Shown: piece after piece, positions 59,462 to 64,000 of the stretch
Layout: every line of letters starts with the position of its first letter
Position numbering within the stretch: position 1 is the first letter of the stretch
Source: Cannabis sativa
Lineage: Eukaryota > Streptophyta > Magnoliopsida > Rosales > Cannabaceae
Assembly: GCF_029168945.1 (NCBI RefSeq)
Contig: NC_083602.1
Location: forward strand, 89,476,027-89,540,026
DNA length: 64,000 nucleotides
Reading direction: 5' to 3'
The notes under the pieces: model-generated
Databases searched by the model: none
Told to the model about the DNA's origin: nothing
The model's input: the letters and a program-made list of their open reading frames with translations, nothing else
Position numbers and translations under genes: made by a program

Positions 59462-61150
59462 ATGCAAGAAATGGGCGGAGCTTTTATGAGAAAGAGTGCT
59501 AATGAGGCGTATGATCTATTGGAGGAGATGGCTCTAAACAATCAGCAGTGGCCAACTGAAAGGAGTCAATCTAAGAAGGTAGCTGGTGTGTTAGAAGTTG
59601 ATGCCATCACAAAGTTAACAGCTCAGGTTGAGGCATTGACTAAAATCATTGCAGGGCAAGCTAAACAAGCCCAAATTGTTTGTGAGTTATGTGGAGGAAG
59701 TCACCACTTTTCGGAGTGTCAAGCAAATGTGGATGATTTGTCAATGGATGAAGCTAAAGCCATTGGGAATTTTTCACAGAACAACAACAACAACAATTAT
59801 GGGTTCAACCAGGGTAACAACCGAAGAAATAGTGGGTTCTATCAACAAAGAAATCAGAACCAACAGTTTAATCAGCAACAAGCCTCTGGTGGAAGCTCTA
59901 GTTTGCAGACAGATTTACTGCTCCAATTTATGACTGAAACTAGATCTTCAATTAAAGACCTGCAGACTCAGATGGGCCAGCTAGCAACTCAAGTAGCAAC
60001 CCGCCCTCAAGGAAATTTGCCTAGCACAACTGAAGTTAATCCCAAAGAAAATTGCAAGGCAATTACCCTGAGGAGCGGTAAGAAGTATGATGGGCCCGAG
60101 TTACCACAACCAGTTGAGATAGACGAAGAAATAAATGCTCAACCAGTGCAAAAACCAACACCAACAGCAGAGAAGGCTACTGATGCCTCAAAGACCACCA
60201 CCAGGTCTCCACCAATTAGTATTGATCATCATGTAAAAATACCCTATCCTCAGAGGCTCAGAAAGTCAAGCTTAGACAAGCAGTTCACCAAGTTTCTAGA
60301 AGTCTTCAAAAGACTTCACATTAACATTCCTTTTGCTGAAGCTCTAGAGCAGATGCCAAGTTATGTGAAGTTTATGAAGGAAATTTTGTCAAAGAAGAGG
60401 AAGATGGAAGACTATGAGACAGTGGCTCTTACTGAAGAGTGCAGTGCGGTCCTACAAAAGAAACTACCACCCAAGCTAAAAGATCCGGGTAGTTTCAACA
60501 TCCCATGCTCAATAGGGGGTTCTATACAAACAAAAGCTTTATGTGATCTGGGAGCCAGTATCAACTTAATGCCCCTATCAATGTTCAAAAGATTAAAATT
60601 AGGGGAAGCCAAACCCACAACAGTTACTTTACAAATGGCAGATCGGTCTTTGACTCATCCTCGGGGTATAATTGAAGATGTCTTGGTAAAGGTTGGTAAG
60701 TTTATCTTCCCTGCTGATTTCTTAATACTTGACATGGAAGAAGATGAGAATATTCCTATCATTTTGGGAAGACCATTCCTAGCAACGGGAAGAGCATTAA
60801 TTGATGTACAGAAGGGGGAGTTAAAGTTGCGTGTTCAAAAAGAAGAAGAGACTTTCAAAGTATTTGCTGCAACTGAAATTCCTACTTGTTGTCGACTGGA
60901 AGTTGTAAAGGATGGTCGAGAAGTCACTACCAACAAGACGAAAGGGAAGTCTAAAGAACGATTTCGAACTGTTCGACGACGTATGAAAAGACTGTTGTGT
61001 GGGAAATATGAAGGTGACTCTCAATCTAAGGAAAGCTTTAAAATTTGCAACATTGGAGGTCAGTTTTCTTCGTTTGGCACAAAGGCCCTCATGGATGCGA
61101 GAGGTGGATTCTACCCGCCACCACCTCCACCGCCGCCAAACCCCTTCTAA
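59462..61150 (+). CDS. Retrotransposon gag C-terminus and aspartic protease (562 codons)
   Basis: An uninterrupted frame, in register with the upstream gag. It starts inside Gag (GGAFMRKSANEAYDLLEEMA), followed by a short zinc knuckle CELCGGSHHFSEC (residues 74-86). Then comes an Asn/Gln-rich spacer, AITLRSGKKYDGPE, and a linker with PYPQRL. The retropepsin begins at FNIPCSIGG; its active site is D-L-G-A-S at D362 (60545), and the flap-to-end region has ILGRPFLATGRALIDVQKGEL. The frame closes with eight prolines and NPF. Typical Athila polyproteins continue into reverse transcriptase; here a natural-looking stop ends the frame. The ATG at 59462 is simply the first after the stops and may not be used. 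Confidence 0.85.
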   Translation: MQEMGGAFMRKSANEAYDLLEEMALNNQQWPTERSQSKKVAGVLEVDAITKLTAQVEALTKIIAGQAKQAQIVCELCGGSHHFSECQANVDDLSMDEAKAIGNFSQNNNNNNYGFNQGNNRRNSGFYQQRNQNQQFNQQQASGGSSSLQTDLLLQFMTETRSSIKDLQTQMGQLATQVATRPQGNLPSTTEVNPKENCKAITLRSGKKYDGPELPQPVEIDEEINAQPVQKPTPTAEKATDASKTTTRSPPISIDHHVKIPYPQRLRKSSLDKQFTKFLEVFKRLHINIPFAEALEQMPSYVKFMKEILSKKRKMEDYETVALTEECSAVLQKKLPPKLKDPGSFNIPCSIGGSIQTKALCDLGASINLMPLSMFKRLKLGEAKPTTVTLQMADRSLTHPRGIIEDVLVKVGKFIFPADFLILDMEEDENIPIILGRPFLATGRALIDVQKGELKLRVQKEEETFKVFAATEIPTCCRLEVVKDGREVTTNKTKGKSKERFRTVRRRMKRLLCGKYEGDSQSKESFKICNIGGQFSSFGTKALMDARGGFYPPPPPPPPNPF

Positions 61151-62409
61151 GGGGCTCAGGTAAGTTTCTCTCACCCTGGTTTATTTTCACACATTGGGGA
61201 CAATGTGCATTTTAGTTTGGGGGGGAAAACTTAATTTTTTTTTCGCGTTTATTTGTTTTAGTTTTTTTTAGTCTTGTGTGATAGCTAAATTGAAAGATTG
61301 ATTGAATTGTTGTTATTCACTTGTGCAATGGATTAAAACATAACTGTGTGCTTGACTTGCAACTGTTTGAATTAAGATGGATGTGTGCTAGGAAGTGATT
61401 CATGTAGATTTAAAACATTTGCTATTCTCACGTATCACCTCTGTTCTATTTGGTTTGTGGAATGATTGATTGAACATGGAATAGAATTTGTATGACATAC
61501 TCTCTTGAAGCGAAATCCTTGATATTTTCTGTTTGGAAAGTGATTTAGGCAAGTTTTCTTTGGAACGATTGAGCCTTTCAAGCCTACCTAGAAATTTTTA
61601 CCATAGTATACCCAAAGTTGAGCCTTAGCTTGTTTTAAAAAAATTTTCACCACTTAACTGAGCTGAATTCGTTATCTTAAACTCTTTTCACCCTGAACAT
61701 ACCTTATTATGCCATGAGCCTTGAAGCAAGTTTGGGGGGGATGAGTGCTGTAAGTGAAAATAAATAAATAAAGTGTAGGAATGAGAGATTGTGAAAAGAA
61801 AAAAGGGAATAATATTGTGTGTTGGGCCTATATAAAAAAAAAAGAAGAAACAAAAAAATGTATTCTTGAAAAAAAAAAAAAGTTAAGAAAATTATGAGGT
61901 ACACACATAAGAAAAAAATTTCAATCTCTTATTTCTGTTTTTGGGATATATGGAAAGAAAGCAAAAGAAATGTCTAGGCTTGCTTGGTTAAAAGTGCTTA
62001 TGGTATAGTATAGCCTAAATGACTTCTCACCTACCCATGTACCTAAGCCATGTTGATGTTAACCGAAAAAGACCTATTGATTCCGAATAGAAATTTGTCA
62101 ACATTAGTGGAGAGAGGTATGTCGTTCAAACTTATTAATCATGTGTTAGTGGGATGTTGGGAAGTTTAGAACAGTTGTGATATCAATGGCAATTGAGATG
62201 TTTTATGTTTGTATGAATTACTTACTTGTAAATTGCACATTCAACTTAGTTCTTAGAGTTGGCAAGTTGAAATTCTGGTTATTGATGGATTGAAGTTGTG
62301 CAGGTGGTGGTAACAGTTAAATTGTCGGAAAGTTTAGCTATCATTGTCAGTTTTTTTTTAGTTTAGTCTTAGTACTCGGGGACGAGTAAAGAGTCAGTTT
62401 GGGGGAGTT
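61151..62409 (+). other. Non-coding 3' internal region with polypurine tracts
   Basis: Where pol and env-like genes would be expected there is no open frame. Three AGTTTGGGGG-type purine tracts occur, near 61216-61229, 61729-61742 and 62396-62409. The last abuts the 3' LTR and is the working plus-strand primer. The phrase ACATTGGGGACAATGTGCAT near 61192 makes a small hairpin. Confidence 0.7.
62398..62409 (+). promoter_or_regulatory. Polypurine tract before the 3' LTR
   Basis: TTTGGGGGAGTT lies immediately 5' of the LTR start TGTTAGG, the expected plus-strand priming position. Confidence 0.8.
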
Positions 62410-63740
62410 TGTTAGGCTATTTTTAGCCTATGTTTTGGATCTAATTTATGTGCGTTTTTAGCTATGTTAGGACGGAATTACGCTTGTTTTCTATGTTTTC
62501 AGGTTCTTTGGAATAAAAGATGTCTCGGGGGCAGAAATTAAACAAGAGACGGGCTGAGCCAAGAAAATGCAAATTACGGGTTATTTTGTACATCTGGCCG
62601 CGGCTAGATATAGCTTGGCCGCGGCTAGATCCCTAAATAACAAAAATTTAGAGGCTGCTCCAGTAGCCGCGGCGAGGCTCCATATGGCCGCGGCTAAAAG
62701 GTCCTTACAGAACGGCCTATTTTCCTTACTCATCTGGCCGCGGCGAGAGTGTATCTAGCCGCGGCTAAAAGGTGCTTACAGAAAGACCCCTTATTTGCAA
62801 TTATCTCGCCGCGACGAGAGGAAGCTTAGCCGCGGCGAGATCCCGTACGGACCAGGGGCATTTTCGTCCATCGAACCCTAAATTTCCATTATAAATAGAA
62901 AACTGCGATTGGAAGTCAGGGAGGCGATTTGGAACCCTAAAACACAGCAGAAAGAGGCAGGAAGAGCAGAGGAAATCAAAGTGAAGATCCAGAGTCAATC
63001 CACCAACAGTTTCTTTCTCTATTCCTCTTTAATTTATTTATGTTGAATATTGTCATAGGAATGGTTATGGATTTATTTCTGAACTAAATTTCCCATTTAG
63101 GGAGGATGATGATTGTTGTTTAATGTTTTGCCTAGTTAATGTTTAATTGCCATTCCTCCATTCTTGTTTGTGAAATTATCTTAATTTGTGTTTAATTTCA
63201 TGTTTAAGATTGATCACCTTGTGCATGTTCTATGATCTCAATTCAAAATCTGAAAAGTGAGAATTGAGAATGCTAAAATTAAGATAATCGATGTTCTATG
63301 TGAAACGAAAGTATTCACATGACTTATGTGACGAGTAGATTATTACTTAATGCTGATTTCATGTTAGTTTAATTAAGGAATTAATTAGATAACATGTGAT
63401 TTAGAATCTAGAAGATCTGAAAGGAGCAAGGTTATTTCATAATCTGTCATTCACTTCAAGAATAGGATAGTAATTAAGCATTAACGATTTGGGTAAACAA
63501 CAACAGGATTCTCCTCCCTATTGTCTCATCTTGCTCAACTTTAAATTGTGTTATTTAGTTTTCTGAATTTCTTTCATATTTTACTGTTTTTAAATCATAC
63601 TTGCTTTCGATTTACCGAATAGAATCATAAGTATAATTTAGTGGTACTTAATCCAATTCCCTGTGGGATCGACCTCACCTGTGTGAGATTTACTACTTGA
63701 TTGCGTATACTTGCGTAGTGTTTATAAAATTATAGCACCA
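62410..63740 (+). repeat. 3' LTR
   Basis: 1331 bp, the same length as the 5' LTR and nearly identical. Differences seen: G/A in TTAGCTGTG, A/G in TTTCAGATT, A/G in TTACGGATT, G/A in the seventh CCGCGG (here CCGCGA), T/A in GGAGCTAGG, and T/C in the final GCATCA. It ends GCACCA. Confidence 0.95.
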
Positions 63741-63759
63741 GATACATACTGATGATTAT

Positions 63760-64000
63760 AACTGTCAATACGTGTGTGTCGTGCTGACTTATTATTTTTT
63801 TTTGTGCTTTTTAAAATATAGGTCATGTCGTGCTAGATCATAAAAAAAATAAGTCGTTCTGTGTTGTGCAACAATTATATAGGGTAGGCTCAGTATGACC
63901 CGCAAGTCCGGTAATTTTGTGCGTGCTTTATTTGAGTTGGCTCGTTTTTTCTTAAATAGAGCAATTTGCTTTCTTACATAGGCTCAAATTCGTGCGTCAT
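63760..64000. mobile_element. Word-rich hAT-like element, cut by the window end
   Basis: Repeated (G)TCGTGC, TGTGC and GACCCGCAAG words in both orientations resemble the subterminal zones of the hAT-like elements upstream. The left end is unclear and the right end lies outside. Confidence 0.35.

Larger units (their letters stand above)
57232..63740 (+). mobile_element. Complete non-autonomous Ty3/Gypsy (Athila-like) LTR retrotransposon
   Basis: A perfect 5-bp duplication GATAC (57227-57231 and 63741-63745) brackets a 6509-bp element. It has two LTRs of 1331 bp each, a tRNA-Asp primer site, a gag plus protease reading region (58715-61150), 1.26 kb without coding, a purine tract, and the 3' LTR. 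Reverse transcriptase, RNase H and integrase are absent. Such gag-only or gag-protease elements must borrow the missing enzymes from an autonomous relative. Gag and protease sequences are of Athila character. Confidence 0.93.

Overview
This is AT-rich nuclear DNA of a flowering plant, very probably a eudicot. It contains spliced plant genes (MLO, SYP7-type syntaxin, NAC factor), a Sec61-beta gene, and long intergenic stretches full of plant transposons (Ty3/Gypsy Athila-like, Ty1/Copia, CACTA, hAT, MULE, PIF/Harbinger, Helitron). Nothing in the sequence fixes the species; a rosid would fit, but that is a guess.

Layout. 1-15,242: no host gene. This stretch holds hAT-type miniature elements with clean 8-bp target duplications (79-502, 3244-3521, 3657-4489, 5582-6313), one of which carries an antisense piece of the photosystem I antenna gene LHCA2. 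It also holds a non-autonomous Helitron (7909-9453) and a broken Copia element (9454-12180) with another hAT element nested inside. 15,243-24,343: a 15-exon MLO gene (634 aa) with the C-terminal D-F-S-F tetrapeptide typical of clade V, the powdery-mildew susceptibility clade. 24,344-33,120: MITEs, a CACTA-type miniature element rich in palindromic words (27293-28329), a roughly 900-bp fold-back element (about 29066-29960), a possible 64-aa membrane miniprotein gene (30569-30763) and a Copia LTR remnant. 33,121-42,238: the gene-rich block, with intronless SEC61 beta (+), an 8-exon SYP71-like Qc-SNARE (+) that needs one GC-AG intron, and a 3-exon NAC gene (-). 42,239-57,226: no gene recognised. 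It holds a word-rich hAT element (44592-45281), a CACTA-like MITE, a 3.6-kb Helitron (48714-52308) with two 5'-end-like sequences and a nested Tourist MITE, a decayed En/Spm transposon, and a decayed Copia pol. 57,227-63,745: a complete, young LTR retrotransposon with equal 1331-bp LTRs (six differences seen by eye), a perfect 5-bp duplication and a tRNA-Asp primer site. It has only gag and protease. Its U3 contains an unusual array of eight CCGCGG palindromes in four pairs.

The host genes are not an operon-like unit. Two act in the secretory pathway (Sec61 beta at the ER translocon, SYP71 in membrane fusion), MLO is a plasma-membrane protein, and NAC is a nuclear transcription factor. The most unusual content is in the mobile DNA: the LHCA2-capturing hAT element, the group of hAT-like elements each built from its own repeated word, the paired CCGCGG array, and two Helitrons with the same 3'-end architecture.

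All positions were read by eye. Exon borders follow from conserved protein sequence plus splice signals. Names of transposon families rest on termini, target duplications and remembered domain signatures, not on a database search.
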